Shown here piece by piece: positions 1-11,960 of a stretch of DNA of 64,000 nt. The position numbers and the translations under genes are program-made. Location of the stretch: positions 256,436,187 to 256,500,186 of the forward strand of contig OX422214.1 of assembly GCA_949130495.1 (NCBI GenBank). The letters are read 5' to 3'. The number at the start of each line of letters is the position of its first letter. The stretch's first letter is position 1. This DNA comes from Sambucus nigra (Eukaryota; Streptophyta; Magnoliopsida; Dipsacales; Adoxaceae). The notes under the pieces were generated by a model. That model made no database searches, was not told the DNA's origin, and saw only the letters and a list, made by a program, of their open reading frames with translations.

Positions 1-22
1 TGCAGAGTGTCAGCCCCAGTGT

Positions 23-625
23 CTATAAGTTGAAGGAATCTTCAGAATCTCCTTCCTCAGTCTCTTCGACATCTTTGATGAGCAGTTGTACTTGGTGTGG
101 GAAACTTTCGGCCCATGGGTAGCTATCTTGGAAAAAGATCTCCATTCCCGGCCTCATCTTCTTATCTGTGTGGTCATACCATGGTTCTGGAAAACCGTAA
201 AAGGGGAAGTTCTCGCCTTCTTTGATGAATCGTTCATTTAAGGAGTCTCCTAAGATAGTTCGACGACAATCTGATCTTCTCTTTGGTCGAGACTGGCGGA
301 TCATTATGAGCTCTTGTTCTGATGGTTGATACCCCAAGCCACAAGGAAGGAAAGCTTTCTTCAGTTCGATGAGCTCGATTATCCCTTGTTGTCTTTCCCC
401 TAACCCCAGTCGGGGCATGAAGTGCATGTTTCTGAACATTTGAATCACATTGACATTACCATGAGGGTCATATTCTGGACAAACCCTTTCTTTGAAACTG
501 TCCCCTGCTGGGAGTAGGAGTGGCTCGACTCTAAATCCTAATAGGAGCATATCATTTGACCCGTGCTGTATCTCAAGAATTGGACTGCTGGTGCTTGCCC
601 CCTCGGCATTTTCGTTGTCGCCCAA
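23..625 (-). pseudogene. gag-pol fragment with G-patch motif (between protease and RT)
   Basis: A 200-codon open stretch. It has a glycine-rich G-patch-like segment (residues about 72-100, motifs GLGLGERQQG and GLGYQPSEQE) followed by basic residues and an acidic, tryptophan-containing tail. In Tat-type gypsy elements a G-patch is known to sit between protease and reverse transcriptase, which is its position here relative to the protease piece at 638-1041. It is a piece of a larger polyprotein rather than a separate gene; the first methionine is not a true start. Confidence 0.7.
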
Positions 626-637
626 AATAGTGATGAC

Positions 638-1041
638 TCACCTGTCGACGAAAAACTTCAATTTCTTATGGAGTGAGGAAGACACACCCTTGATATTGTG
701 TAGCCAGAGGCGTCCGAGCAACAGGTTAAAACAGGCTGGGATGTCTATGACTTGGAATTCAACGACGGGGTCTATAGGTCTAACCCCTATTGCAAGTTTT
801 ATGGACCCCATCACCTCATGACGGGTATTATCGTAAGCACGCACAGCGGCGGAGGCTGGAGCGAGGTCATTTTTTTCAGGCCTAAATACTTAAAGGTTCT
901 CAATGGGAAAACATTCAAGGCGGATCCATTATCGACAAGGGAGAGTGGCACAGCCTTCCCCATAACTTCGACGGAGATATTGAGTGCATGATTGTGATTT
1001 GGCCCAATTCTGGGGATTTCTTCTTCAGAAAATGATAGCAT
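638..1041 (-). pseudogene. Retropepsin-like protease of the Tat-like element, frameshifted
   Basis: Two overlapping open pieces (1041-811 and 844-638) together read as one aspartic protease domain. The first holds the hydrophobic run and active-site-like LVDNGSALNVFP (DNGS in place of DTG/DSG, usual in this lineage). The second holds the downstream LLLGRLWLHN signature. A frameshift near 811-844 separates them. The enzyme would process Gag-Pol in the virus-like particle; this copy cannot be made as one chain. Confidence 0.75.
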
Positions 1042-2037
1042 TCAGGTAGAGGTTAAGGATTCGACCAGATTTACCGCTTCTTCTGGTGTGGTAGATGGAG
1101 GAACTATGGGTCCAGTGAGCAGCTTGATTAAAGCATTTTTATGCAGCTGGGAAGACATGAAAATGCCCCATAGAGTGATGTTATCTTGGGTTTTCTTCAG
1201 TTGATCGAGGATCTTACTCTCCTCGATGGTCATCTCTGGCATAGTAAGGTTTTCAACGCCCTTCCCTTTGTCATTTGTTGGTAGTGAGCTTGGATCCTGG
1301 TAATGTCTCCCTGATCTGGTCATGTGATTTACTGAAGAAGGGAAGAACATGAATCCCATTTCCTCGTCAATCTCAGGTGGTTCTACCACCCTGTTTATTT
1401 CTTCGAGGAGTTCTTCAAATGATATCATCCCATATATGTCGGCTACTGGGCCAGCTCTTCCTGAAGCTTGTTCTTCACTCGAGTCTTCGAATTCTTCCCC
1501 CCATCCGGTGGTGGCAACTCTGTCTTTCCATGTAACGTCGATGCATTCCACAACTTCAACGGCTTCTTCATACAAGTTCTCCCATTCCGTGGGGATATGT
1601 GTGATTGAAGGGACCAAGCGCCCTTGTAGCTTCAAAGTGTCAAGTAACCTAGTGATACTGCAAATGCTGTTGGTTTTCCCAAATAATTTTGCCATAGTCT
1701 GGACAACATCATCTAGGTTGACTTCGTCGGTTGGTACCACCCACTTGTCTGAATCTCGAGCCCACTTTCGTGCCTCCAAGAACAGTGTGCTGAACTTCTA
1801 GAAATCCATGACCATCTGTAAGGGAAATTTCAGCCCGAACTATAGGAGTTGATTTAACACCTCTGACAATTCCATACTTCCATTTTCAGAACGGGTACGG
1901 ACAGCGATGCATGCTCTGGTAAGGAGTGACAGTGCCTGATTTACGAGGCTAGTAGGGTGTAGGAGGAAATATGGGCAAGTTTGAAGAGGTTTGGGTGTGA
2001 TTTGAGTTGAGGGATCGAAATCTGAGTTTTCTTCCAA
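1042..2037 (-). pseudogene. Gag C-terminal / gag-protease linker of the Tat-like element
   Basis: The open stretch 1779-1042 (245 codons) and the fragment 2037-1840 read as the region between the gag zinc knuckle and the protease. It is acidic in the middle and carries RSGRHYQDPS (about residues 154-163), a segment typical of Tat-type polyproteins. Stops near 1801 and 1840 break the frame. It is recognised by position and the RSGR motif, not by a catalytic domain. Confidence 0.55.
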
Positions 2038-3393
2038 GAAGATGGCATTGGTGCGATTTGGGAGTGGGTTGTGAGTAGTATTTGTCTTAGGATTGGCTGG
2101 TGGGGCAATGGTGCCCCGGTCAATGAGATCTTGGATTATGTTCCGAAGATGAAATCATTGGTCGGTGGTATGGCCGGCAGTTTGGTGGAAGGCGTAATGA
2201 GCATCGGTCTTGAAGTTTCTTGGGAGTGGGTTTGGAAATGGACGTGGATCCAAGGGTTTGATGAGGTTTCGTCTTAACAAGGCTTGGTAAACTTTAGAGA
2301 GGGGAGCACGGAGCTCAGTGTATTCCCTTCAGATGGGGGCAGGGCGGCTTTCTGGTGCCCATGATGTGGTTGGTTGAAAGATGTTATTGATGGCCGAAAC
2401 GGTAGCACTGGCAGGCTTGTCATACTTTCTAGGGGTGAACTGTCCGGACACCTTCTTTGGTTCAACCTCTCTTTTAACGAGTCTCTCCTCGATTTCCACT
2501 CCAGCCTCTTTGAGAACTCGGAAGTGGGGATAGTATTGTCCTCCCATTGTCGCTCGGACATGGGGCAAGAAGTTTTTCTTCACTATGTTGACCTGTTCTT
2601 CTTCAGATGGCCGATTGGTCATGGTAGCTGCTCGCTCTCTCCACCGAGTTATGAAGTTACTGACTGATTCTCCTGGATTCTATTTGAGCAGCTCTAAATC
2701 ACGACGGGTGACCTAAAGCTCTTCGTTGTATTTGTACTTTGACATGAATTCTCAGGCTACATCCTCCCAACTACGAATTCTGGATTCCTCAAGAGATAAA
2801 AACCATCGGAGGGCACTATCCTTAAAAGTTTGCTGAAACAATTGGGCCAGCACTTCTTCAGAAGCCCCTAGTAGAGTCATGGAACGATGATAACTGCAAA
2901 GATGAACAATTGGGGGTCCACTCCCTCCGAACTTCTCGATATTTGGCATCTTAAACTTCTCGGGTAACCTCACTTTAGGATAAGGAGACATGTGGGTGTA
3001 GTCCATGTAATTCCCAGAGATCCGGACTTGGTTAAACTTCTTGGTGAGCATCTTGAGATCCTCTTTGACTTTATTCAACTCCTCTTCCTTTGGATCAGCG
3101 ACCACAGGCAGGTTAGCCATAGGCTGGGTAATGTTTATCATCGGAAGCTAGGCAGGCGGTGGCCCATTGGCAAGAGGGGCACGTGGAGCGTGCTGATATT
3201 CTTTCGAAACCCAGATAGGCTCGGGTGGACCCATAGCACGAGGTAATAGGGCCTCGGGCTCTTGAGGAATAGGAACTTAGTTTCGTTGCATCTCTCGGAC
3301 CTCGATTTGGAGGTTATCAATCTTGGACACGAGATGAGCTAGGACTGTCATCAGATCCGGTTGTATGACTGGTGCTTGATCTGTATTCTCCAT
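2038..3393 (-). pseudogene. Gag of the Tat-like element, decayed
   Basis: Coding similarity starts at an ATG at 3393 (MENTDQAPV) and runs left in pieces (3393-3280, 3141-2752, 2622-2329, then short fragments). The middle piece has the retrotransposon gag core (PKVRLPEKFKMPNIEKF... then RWFLSLEESRIRSWEDV). A zinc-knuckle remnant at about 2190-2220 reads YAFHQTAGHTTDQC, where the first cysteine expected in this family appears as tyrosine (TAC for TGC). Gag forms the particle shell and binds the RNA. Several stops and frameshifts make this copy non-functional. Confidence 0.75.
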
Positions 3394-4617
3394 GGAAGAT
3401 GGATGGATTCCGAACTCGAAAGAAGTAGTAGAAGAAAGGATGAAACTCAGGGGTGATTTGACTAAAGACCGAAGCCAATAGGGAGTCAGGCAAGGGCTTG
3501 CGATCGACCTGAGAAGGCGTAGGATGAGATTTTTAAAAAAAAGGAAGAAATGTTTTTGGATTTTTGATAAAGAAGGGAGAAATGTTTTGGGATTTTTGAT
3601 AAAGAGGGAAGAAATGTTTTTGGATACGGAACTCAGCATGATTATTATGATTATTATGTTTTCACTTGTATTTAATTCTCCTAAATGCAATGCCGGACGA
3701 GACCCGAGTCTGGAGAAGTGGGGGTCTTAATATATGCAAAGCTACGGTTTGGACTTGTAACCAGGCTCACGAACAGGGTCCCATTTTAAAAATGCGCAAA
3801 AATTGGGCGGTAGGCCGACCCTGAATTTCGGCAGAGTTTTGGGTTGAAACCGGTAATCTAAAGTGCGTGTCCTAGGTTTGACACCTATATGCGGGTATGC
3901 AGTTGGTTGGGTGAATCGACAGGGGTTCCCCTCTTTGGCGTGACTTCCACGATATACGTCTTGCTCTTACGGGGAATCGGTACGTGTCGATAAGCCATTT
4001 GATATACCTGAGTGTACGTGAATTACCTCACCATATACCTCGTGGGGACGGTACGTGTGAGAGAGAATTCGATATACTCGACGTACGTGAAAGAATTCCC
4101 TGCGATATCCTCCCATCATGACTTCGGTCAAGCGGTAGATGCGGGGGAACCGTTCGATATACGTCAAAGGTACTTGACCAATGGAAGGTGAGAGTCATAT
4201 CGCTTAGGCTAACTGTGACCTGCCGGACTAGCACCCATCACGAAGTGACCCTCCAGTTACTCGGTAAAATTTGGTCAATATCAATGCTCTTTGGTGATGT
4301 CGTGTGAATCATACATGATTCTCTTATTAGTATATTATGATGAGAATGCCTTTCTTGATTATGCCAAACAGGGAGCAAAGTATAAGTACCCCAAAAGGTA
4401 CACCAAATATGGATGGGTGATGCGTGCAACATGGGGATATACATGTGATCCTAGGTGCACATGGTGTGAAGTGTACATGGAGAAATTTCTACAAGTGTGT
4501 GAACATAAGCATAAGCATGGGATACATATGAGAAAGGGGAACATGCAAATATAGGGGGAAACATAAGCAAATATAGCATTCATGTAAATAGAGTTAAGCC
4601 CACAAATAAAAACACAT
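3394..4617 (-). other. 5' leader of the Tat-like element
   Basis: This lies between the tRNA-Arg primer site and the gag start. No open frame looks like a protein. From 3950 to 4180 there is a loose internal repetition in which GATATAC and GTACGTG words recur several times, with local dyads. Long leaders are usual in the Tat/Ogre lineage, some with an extra ORF; none is convincing here. Confidence 0.5.
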
Positions 4618-4636
4618 ATCCCCAGTAGAGTCGCCA
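4618..4636 (-). other. Primer-binding site, tRNA-Arg type
   Basis: On the minus strand the sequence is TGGCGACTCTACTGGGGAT, complementary to the 3' end of plant tRNA-Arg(ACG) with one mismatch (TCTAC for TCCAC). It sits 3 bases after the CA end of the LTR. The same primer type is found intact at 13039-13057. Confidence 0.85.
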
Positions 4637-5351
4637 CTATGGCCATCCCCGATCCTCGTCGCGCGGGCGGGTAGCGTGGAGGAAAGGATCCTTCGGGTCC
4701 CGCACATCCCTCTCGGGAGCGCTTCGGCCGGCGTCGTTTGAGATGTGGAAATGTAGAGAGATTCAGAATCGCCAGTCTATTTTACTTAAAACAGACAAAA
4801 GAAAAAGGGTAAGCCACCCCGAAGGATGGCATCCAAAAACATACTGGTGCGTGCGAAACCAAGACGATTCGAGAAGGGTTCGGAGGCTTAGTTACGAAAT
4901 GGGAAGGTGTTAGGCACCCATTCCGCCCTTTCGATCTCTCATGAATATTTGCTATTTTTCTTTTGTTTCCCCCGTGATATGTGTGCACGTGTATGTATAG
5001 AATGGAGGTAGGGATCCTCGACTTGTATCATGGAAAAGATAAAGGGAGTCATCCGTAGAAAGATATAAGAATAATATTAGAAAAATAAGATTTACGCGAT
5101 TACCCCTACGTTGATCGTTATAATGGAACGATAAGGCATGAGGGGTAATACGTCATTAAGGGCAAGTATATTGAATATAAGAAGATTAGAGTAGATAGAA
5201 AGATGAGAGAAAAAGTGGGAAAAAGGACTTGAGTCTCGGGTTTTACCCCGAGACGCCTACGTAGCCTATAAAGGCATCAAAGTCCACGTAGTTCGCATAC
5301 AAAATGAGGGGTGGGGTTTATCCCATAAATCCAAATGGGTAATCTCTTATT

Positions 5352-5356
<5 letters not shown>

Positions 5357-5396
<40 letters not shown>
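5357..5396. repeat. (GT)n microsatellite
   Basis: About twenty uninterrupted GT dinucleotides inside the Tat-like LTR. Confidence 0.97.
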
Positions 5397-5399
<3 letters not shown>

Positions 5400-5860
5400 A
5401 AAAGGGTTTTAGATTGTGAGAAAAGTGTGGGAAAAGTGTGAGAATCCCTACTTGGAATTAATGAGCAAACCCTCTTTTTCTTGTTTTTTGGGTTTTATTT
5501 ATATGAACATAGGAGATGTGCAATAATACTAAATAAAAAGTATATTAGGATGTGTGAGATGAGATACTAAAAGTGCTAAATAAGAAGACAAGTTATTGAG
5601 AATTTAAGAGAGAGTTTGAGAAAGTTGGACCTTTTTGAAGATCTTGAGCTTGATCTTGAATGTTGGAGAGAATACCTTGCACTTGGATGATGATGGAGAG
5701 TGGCTAATTCACCAAGTTTGATGAAAAGGATGATGAAAAGTGGAAGTAAAAAGGGGATTTGGATGTTGAAATCACGCTGCCTTCGAGAGAGGTTTCTGGG
5801 ATTCGTTCAGAGATATTTTTATCAGATCTGGGATACTTTTGCAAATGAGGTGAAGCCCTC

Positions 5861-5868
5861 CTTTTATA
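5861..5868 (-). promoter_or_regulatory. TATA box of Tat-like LTR
   Basis: TATAAAAG followed by GAGGG on the minus strand, inside the LTR, with palindromic CCGATCGA/CCTATCGG words immediately upstream. This is the likely core promoter. Confidence 0.5.
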
Positions 5869-6002
5869 GGACCGGGTGAGTGCCGATCGACATAGACCTG
5901 TTCCTGCCTATCGGCAGGTGCCGATAGGCAGGGTCTGGAACCTGCCATTTGGCAATGCGCTTTAGGATTTTTTGGAAAATCGGCCGCCGAGGGCAAACCG
6001 TT

Positions 6003-6640
6003 GGTCAGAATCGCACATGGGGCCTACCGTTGGAAAGTTAATTCAGAGACCTTAGAAAGTCCTTTGGACCGCTCCCAGGTTCGGGAGTTGACTTTCGGTC
6101 AAATATGGCTTGGAAGCATTTATCGGTCCATTGGACGGGGAATTGCTCGGACGCAAACGGATCGTTCGTCCGCATGGTAAGTCCGAATCATGCATGGGGC
6201 AGACCGTTGGAAAGGTTAGGATATGCACTTCGACATTCCAAAGAGTTTGACCCGATTTGGGAGTTGACTTTGGTCAATCGGGCCCGTGAAGCATTCGGTG
6301 ACCTCTCAGAGTCAAACAGGTCGTTCGTCCGCATGGAAAGTCGGAATGGAGCATGGGGTGGACCGTTGGAAAGGGTATTTAGTTCCTTTTGAATATTAAT
6401 TCAGTCTCGATCGAGCTGAAGAGTTGAGATAGGTCAAACAGAGCTCGGGAGAGCCCGATGGCCTCTAGGTCAGGTTTCGGATGCAAACGGATCGTTCGTC
6501 CGCATGGTAAGTCGGAATCGCGCATGGGGTGGATCGTTAGAAAGGGAATTCAGTTCCCTTTAAAGATTCATTCAGTCTCAGTCGAGATGAAGAGTTTGAA
6601 TTTTGGGTCAAACTGAGCCGGGGAGGGCCCGATGGCCTCC
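6003..6640. repeat. Tandem repeat, four degenerate ~160-170 bp units in the Tat-like LTR
   Basis: The block containing CGTCCGCATGGTAAGTC, then GCATGGGG(T/C) and CCGTTGGAAAG recurs at about 6003 (degenerate), 6166, 6323 and 6493. Units are similar but not identical. They lie upstream of the TATA box, where repeated enhancer-like units are common in LTRs. Confidence 0.75.
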
Positions 6641-6739
6641 AGGTCAGTACTCGGGACATGACGTGGGTTTACGGTGATGAAGGGAGGTACTAGGGACCTA
6701 AGGAGAGTTAGGTGGTAACAGAATGGAGTGTATACACCG

Positions 6740-7345
6740 CACTTAGTAAATCTATCAAAAAGTAGAGGGGAAAATTTAGTGGGAACATGGTGAAAACTGT
6801 AAAAAAACTGCCAAAAAACTGTTCCCACCAAAGTCGTTCGAACGACATTCTCGTTCGAACGGCTTTACTAACAATGTTCCAGAGACGAAAAAGAAATATC
6901 GTTAGAAGTCTCGTTCGAATGACCTGGGAATCTCGTTCGAACGAGATTCCAGTTCGTTCGAACGACGTGTCAGAAAAAAATAAAATTCTTTTTTAAGCCT
7001 AAAATGTTTTATGAAAAGTTCTAAAAAATATTTTTTGAGTAAAATGAAGTCATTAAAATATATATAAAAAATTATAAATTACACCCAATAAATTTTCAAG
7101 CTCCTATATATATATAAAATGCATTCATACCTTAGGAGCATTGGAACCAATGTTGTTGACATAGAAACGAGTCACACTAAACTCGGCATATGATGAAGCT
7201 TTATAATCTTGGCCACTACGTCTTCAACTAACAAGTCATAGGCTTGGATGGATAGACTTGACCACTATCCTATGAATCAAATATTTTTTGTCTGAAATTG
7301 AGCCAACGCTACAATAAGACTCAATCGGAGACTTATGTCCTTACA
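6740..7345 (-). repeat. Left (3') LTR copy of the copia derivative, truncated
   Basis: It matches 9126-9729 over about 605 bp. It contains several TCGTTCGAACGA-type palindromes (6835-6970). The minus-strand start is TGTAAGG and directly follows a polypurine tract. Confidence 0.75.
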
Positions 7346-8829
7346 AATCTCCCCCTTTGGTTATTTTGGGACAAAAACCAAAAAAAAATCCTAAAGAGAC
7401 GTTAAGCTCTACTAGACTTAAAAAAATATCCCACCCAAAATAAAAATTCCATTGCTTGACTCAAAACCTAAGGATCAATATCTTTGCCGATGAAAGTTGC
7501 CATTTAGAAGAATTCTTGCACACTTAAGCAAACTATCAAACACATAGGTAATATCAAGAATATTAAATGCAATTAAAATAAATACTCCCCCTAAATTAAT
7601 TCTCCCATTTATCGAGTAAATGACCTACTTAGAAAGACGTCTCCCACTGAGATAAATCTCCCAAACTAAGATATGATTACAATAAGATTAGATATCATTT
7701 CCCCCCCTATCATTCTCCCCCTTTTTGTTCAGGAATAGACAAAGGATAAGAGACTAAGCATGTGATATCAACAACAATATACAACAAGATAGATACCAAT
7801 TATGTATTAGAAGCATAGATGGACTAGAAATCGAGGCAAAGAAAAAGAAATACCATATATATGTAGACATAATGAATACCACTAATGCACACTCACATAT
7901 ATAGGTATAGACACCACCATGACACAAAATACAATAAGCTTTTCACACTCGTATGGAAAAAATGTGTCATCTGGAAACGGAAGTGTAGGGGTGTGAACTA
8001 GTAACAATTAAATTTAGACCCACTCACTTAAAACATATTCACGGAATTCTCATTTGATTGCAAACTTTATCACATTTGAATATAACCTCATGTGACAATA
8101 TAGATCGAACTCAATGAACAAACATACACAATGCATACAAGCCTAGAATTTTGATGATTCTACAAACCAATAGAGTCATGAGATTGAAAGTACAACTAGG
8201 ATAAATGGACATTGTGCAAACCGTTGATATACCATCCAAACTCCCTCAATATAAGCATATTATATTAATATTTTGAATGAATAAATAAAATAAACAAAAT
8301 AGGCCTTGGCAAATATTTTCTTTTAATGCCATTATTCTTTTAGGACTTTAGACCACGTATTTCTTTTAGGTCCAAGCAAACGGTGGCTTACTCGCAAAGG
8401 TTGATATTTCCTTTCGGAGCCCTTCCCCGTGCACATATCATATATTAAATTTTTAAACGCACAATAATCTCACGTGCAACGAATTTTAACATGCACTAGT
8501 CCTCTTAGGTCACATAAATTGTAGATGACTAGATTGGTAGGAGAACACCTCACAAATCTCAAATATACAAGTGAAGTTAGGGTTCATAAGGGCTCGTGCA
8601 TGTGTGTGAAAAGGCATACGAAAGAAAATCCATTAAGCAAGTCAAACTTAAACAACTTCATGTAAGCATGATAAAGAACATTTTAAGGATTATAATTTTA
8701 AGCAAAAGTTCTAGTCACATGGAAGGGGAAAGATAGGATTCAAAAACAAACATATGCCACAAAAGGTGTGTCAAACTAAAATACACACACAAAAAATCTT
8801 TTTGAGTTTTTTGAAAAAAAAAATTAAAC

Positions 8830-9729
8830 CAAAAAAACAAAAATATTTACTCCAAAAGACAAACAAACTTCTTCTTTGTGGGATGTAGAAGTAAACCCAA
8901 ACTTCTCTTCTTTGAGGTGCAGAGAAAAAACTCGGTGCCAAACACTCCAAGCAAGGATATATATTAAGAAACTTGGAATAAACAAACTATTGGGTGTGTA
9001 TGTGTTTTTTGGTGAATTTAATCCATAAAAATTAAACACAAAACATGGAACTTTTTCTTGAAAGTTTTTCTCTCTATAAAAACTCTTAGAATGTGAAAAA
9101 GTTACTTTCAAAAGGTTGGTTCCCTCACTTAGTAAATCTATCAAAAAATAGTGGGGAAATGTAGTGGGAACATGGAGAAAACTGCAAAAAAACTGCCAAA
9201 AAATTGTTCACGCCAAAGTCGTTCGAATGACATTCTCGTTCGAACGACTTTACTAACGATGTTCCGGAGACAAAAAAGAAATCTCGTTAGAAGTCTCGTT
9301 CGAATGACCTGGGAATCTCGTTCGAACGAGATTCCAGTTCATTCGAATGACGTGTCAGAAAAAAATAAAATTCTTTTTTAAGCCCAAAACTTTTTATGAA
9401 AAGTACTAAAAAATATTTTCTGAGTAAAACAAAGTCGTTAAAATATTTATAAAATATTATAAATTACACCCAATAAATTTCCAAGCTCATATATATATAT
9501 AACATGCATTCATACCTTAGGAGCATTGGAACCAATGTTGTTGACGTAGAAACGAGGCACACTAAACCCGACATATGATGAATCTTTATAATCTTGGCTG
9601 ATACATCTTCAACTAACACGTCATAGGCTTGGATGGATACACTTGAACACTATCCTATGACTCAAATGTTTTTTTTCGGAATTGAGCCAACACTACATTA
9701 AGACTCAATCAGAGACTAGTGTCCTTACA
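8830..9729 (-). repeat. Right (5') LTR copy of the copia derivative
   Basis: Bases 9126-9729 match the left copy. The sequence on to about 8830 has the layout of LTR 3' parts: a TATA-like AATATATATCC at ~8955, then a leader. The related LTR at 58496-59387 is 892 bp, so this LTR is probably ~0.9 kb and the left copy lacks its end. An open frame on 9144-8824 has no recognisable domain and is probably chance. Confidence 0.55.
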
Positions 9730-11100
9730 GCCCTAAGTTGACAATTGTGTTGACTTATCCATAGAATTTGAAACTGATCCATGCCCTAACATTCCAAAAG
9801 AACCTAACATCGAGGCTCTTCCATCCCTTCCATATCCAAAAGATCCCAAATTTAAAGTTCTCCCACCCGTTATATCCAAAAATACGCCCGAGTTTATACC
9901 TGTTCGACCCATTGAGTGTGTCTTTGAGATGCCCATTCCTTATCGGTTTGCCCCAACTACGAGTGCTCCTCAATGCACCGATATTGAATCAGATATGGTT
10001 ACCACCTCCCTTGCTATGGATCCTCTTCAAAGATGTTTTGGCTCACTTTGAGTCTGATATTGATGTTGATTCATATATCTCGGATCTTAATGCCTCGTTT
10101 AGACTCTTTCACCATTACGGATAGTGACACACTGGTGGATAAGTTGATCTCACCATCACTTGATAAAGCACTCCCTATTCAAGAGAACCTTGAGGACTAT
10201 TCCGACCCTCAAGATGAGTGTATGTCCCCTACTCTCGAGTTAGATCATCTTCATCCACCCATTCTCACTCCGAACCCACCCATCGTCCCACCTGACCCAC
10301 CACCATGTTTAGACATTGGTCCCATACCATTCTCATCTACCCATTTAGGTCCTTACTTAAAATTTCCACCCACCCATGAAATCCAAGAAACCACTCGTGA
10401 TTTCTTCATCCATACCTCCATCCATGAGAGTATTTGTGGTTCTACTCTCACCTTAGGTGACATAGAGCTTGTTCCTCCATGATTGCAACTTTCCTGTCAT
10501 GGTGATTTTTATTCTCGTCAGCTCATTGATGTGTCACGATGCGACTATTATCATTGTCCATTTATAGAACGATCATGCGATTTCTATGAGCCTCACCACA
10601 TCCTAATGTCTAATCCATTTTGCCTTCCTATCCAATTATAGCACAATGCTTATAGGGCCCTTGTTGCCCTCACCTTTATGCTTAATAAGGCTCGTGATAT
10701 GTGCCTCTTTACCCTCACACTTGCCTTTCTTGCATATACCCTTCTCCTCACCCACCCATGGTCCACTGATGCTTTGCATAGTATGAAGCACTTTGCCATA
10801 CAAGTGCATTGACCCGGGTAGCCTATGTCCAAATAAAACTGATTTTTCAGTCTTGTTTGGGGGTGATTGTCATCACCCACACCTTCTTCCACCATTTGTT
10901 ATCATAGTTCGTATAGTTATGGGTTATTACGCTTACGTCTGGGTGAAGACGTTAAACTTAGCGCTATCGGGAGGCAAACCATCGTTTCTTATTTTTGAGT
11001 ATGAGTCTTATTCTGTTTGGGGATGGTGATTCTCACCACCCAATGCTTTACCATGTAGACTTGTACACATTTTTGTCTCACCACTTATTCAGGTTTTATG
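9730..11100 (+). mobile_element. Degenerate retroelement remnant, possibly Athila-like 3' region
   Basis: Two overlapping open frames (9768-10124 and 10033-10482) encode a proline- and acid-rich protein of unknown family. Downstream lies GACGTTAAACTTAGCGCTAT...GGGAGGCAAACC (10950-10980), wording I associate with the 3' non-coding region of Athila-type gypsy elements. Two dyads follow the same TGTTTGGGG lead: GGGTGA/TCACCC near 10860 and TGGTGA/TCACCA near 11025. No LTR or pol domain is visible, so the family assignment is tentative. Confidence 0.35.
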
Positions 11101-11239
11101 TTGGTTATGTGTATAGAGGGATGCTCGCTCATTTACCCAAACAATATGGTGAGCAGGTCAATATGGCGAGGGGGCCTCTCCACGATTAGCCCTCTTAAAG
11201 AGTGCCCTGTCCAAGACAAAAGAGGACTCAATTGGATGA

Positions 11240-11960
11240 GTAGACCCACAATAAGGCATTCCTCGTCCCCAAAACTTGAGCAATCATAGAAAGGAAGTCT
11301 GGACGAGGATGCCCTCTACAAGGAGCTCCTCGTCCCCCAATACTCAAAGAAATCACAGAAAAGGAGTTTCGGAGAAGAGGCCCACCATGAGGAGCCTCTC
11401 ATCCCTAAAAGTTCAAAGAACACATAAATGAAGTTCGGGCGAGAAGGTCCGCCATGAGGAGATCCTAGTCCCAAAAGGCTCAAAAAATCACAGAAATGAA
11501 GTTTGGGTGAGGAGGACTACCATGAGGATCTCCTCGTCCCCAAAGGCTCAAAAATCACAAAAATGAAATTTAGGCGAGGAGGCCCACCATGAGGGGCTCC
11601 TCATCCCTAAAATTTTAAAGAACATAGAAATAAAGTTTGGGCGAGGAGACCATCCTCAAGGAGATCCTCGTCCCCAAATGCTCAAAGATTATAGAAATAA
11701 AGTTTGGCCGAGGAGTCCCATCATGAGGACCTCCTCATCCCCAAAAGTATAAAGGTCACAGGAATGAATTTGCATATTATGGTCCCTTCAGGAGGAGCCT
11801 CTCGTCTTCACAGCCTAGAAAATAGAGGAAATGAATTGAAATGAGGAAGACCTTGGTGAAGCAACTCCTTGTCCTATACTCAAGCCCTAGAAAAATGCCA
11901 AGACAAGGGGACTCAATACGAGAAGCCCCCTCTGCCCCATTTGATATGTCATATAAATGA
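11240..11960. repeat. ~62 bp tandem repeat with GAGGAG/CTCCTC dyads
   Basis: About ten degenerate units of the type GAGGAGGCCCACCATGAGG, then CTCCTCGTCCCCAAA, then CTCAAA and ATGAAGTTTGGGC. Each unit carries an internal inverted repeat (GAGGAG...CTCCTC). The array lies in the upstream half of the LTR. Confidence 0.85.

Larger units (their letters stand above)
1..6736 (-). mobile_element. Tat/Ogre-like Ty3/gypsy retrotransposon, 5' part, cut by window edge
   Basis: Reading on the minus strand, a TG...CA LTR (6736 to 4640) is followed by a primer-binding site for tRNA-Arg, a 1.2 kb leader, gag, a linker and a retropepsin-like protease, then a G-patch segment that runs to the window edge. A tRNA-Arg primer and this gag-protease layout are known for the Tat/Ogre lineage. 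RT, RNase H, integrase and the 3' LTR would lie left of base 1. The right end abuts a copia LTR remnant at 6740, so this element probably inserted into or next to it. Several stops and shifts make it defective. Confidence 0.85.
4640..6736 (-). repeat. 5' LTR of the Tat-like element (~2.1 kb)
   Basis: The inferred LTR reads TGTATACACTCC at its minus-strand start (6736) and ends CA at 4640, three bases before the primer site. It holds a TATA box (TATAAAAG, minus strand, 5868-5861), a long GT microsatellite, dyads just upstream of the TATA box (5883-5935) and a 160-170 bp tandem repeat (6003-6640). The 3' LTR is outside the window, so both ends are inferred from TG/CA and the primer site only. 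Confidence 0.65.
6740..9729 (-). mobile_element. Non-coding copia derivative flanked by ~605 bp direct repeats
   Basis: Bases 6740-7345 and 9126-9729 are direct repeats (few percent different by eye). On the minus strand each starts TGTAAGGACA. The left one is preceded by a polypurine tract (CCAAAGGGGGAGATT), as a 3' LTR would be. The interior (7346-9125) has no open frame of note. It shares ordered landmarks with the 3' non-coding part of the copia element at 59388-60940 (GTGTAGGGGTGTGA, ACGGTGGCTTA, GCAAAGG, GCCCTTCC). I infer a deletion derivative of a related copia element that kept the LTRs and the 3' internal region. The left repeat appears cut at 6740 by the Tat-like insertion. A PBS was not found. 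Confidence 0.7.

Noticed and set aside
1349..1801. 150-codon plus-strand frame
   Set aside because: It is the antisense shadow of the better supported minus-strand gag-protease linker.
3967..4646. Several ~60-95 codon frames in the Tat-like leader
   Set aside because: They overlap on both strands, follow the local GATATAC/GTACGTG repetition, and show no family resemblance.
11240..11960. CRISPR-like look of a ~62 bp periodic array
   Set aside because: Units are degenerate throughout with no unique spacers of fixed length, and the setting is a plant LTR. It is an ordinary LTR tandem repeat.
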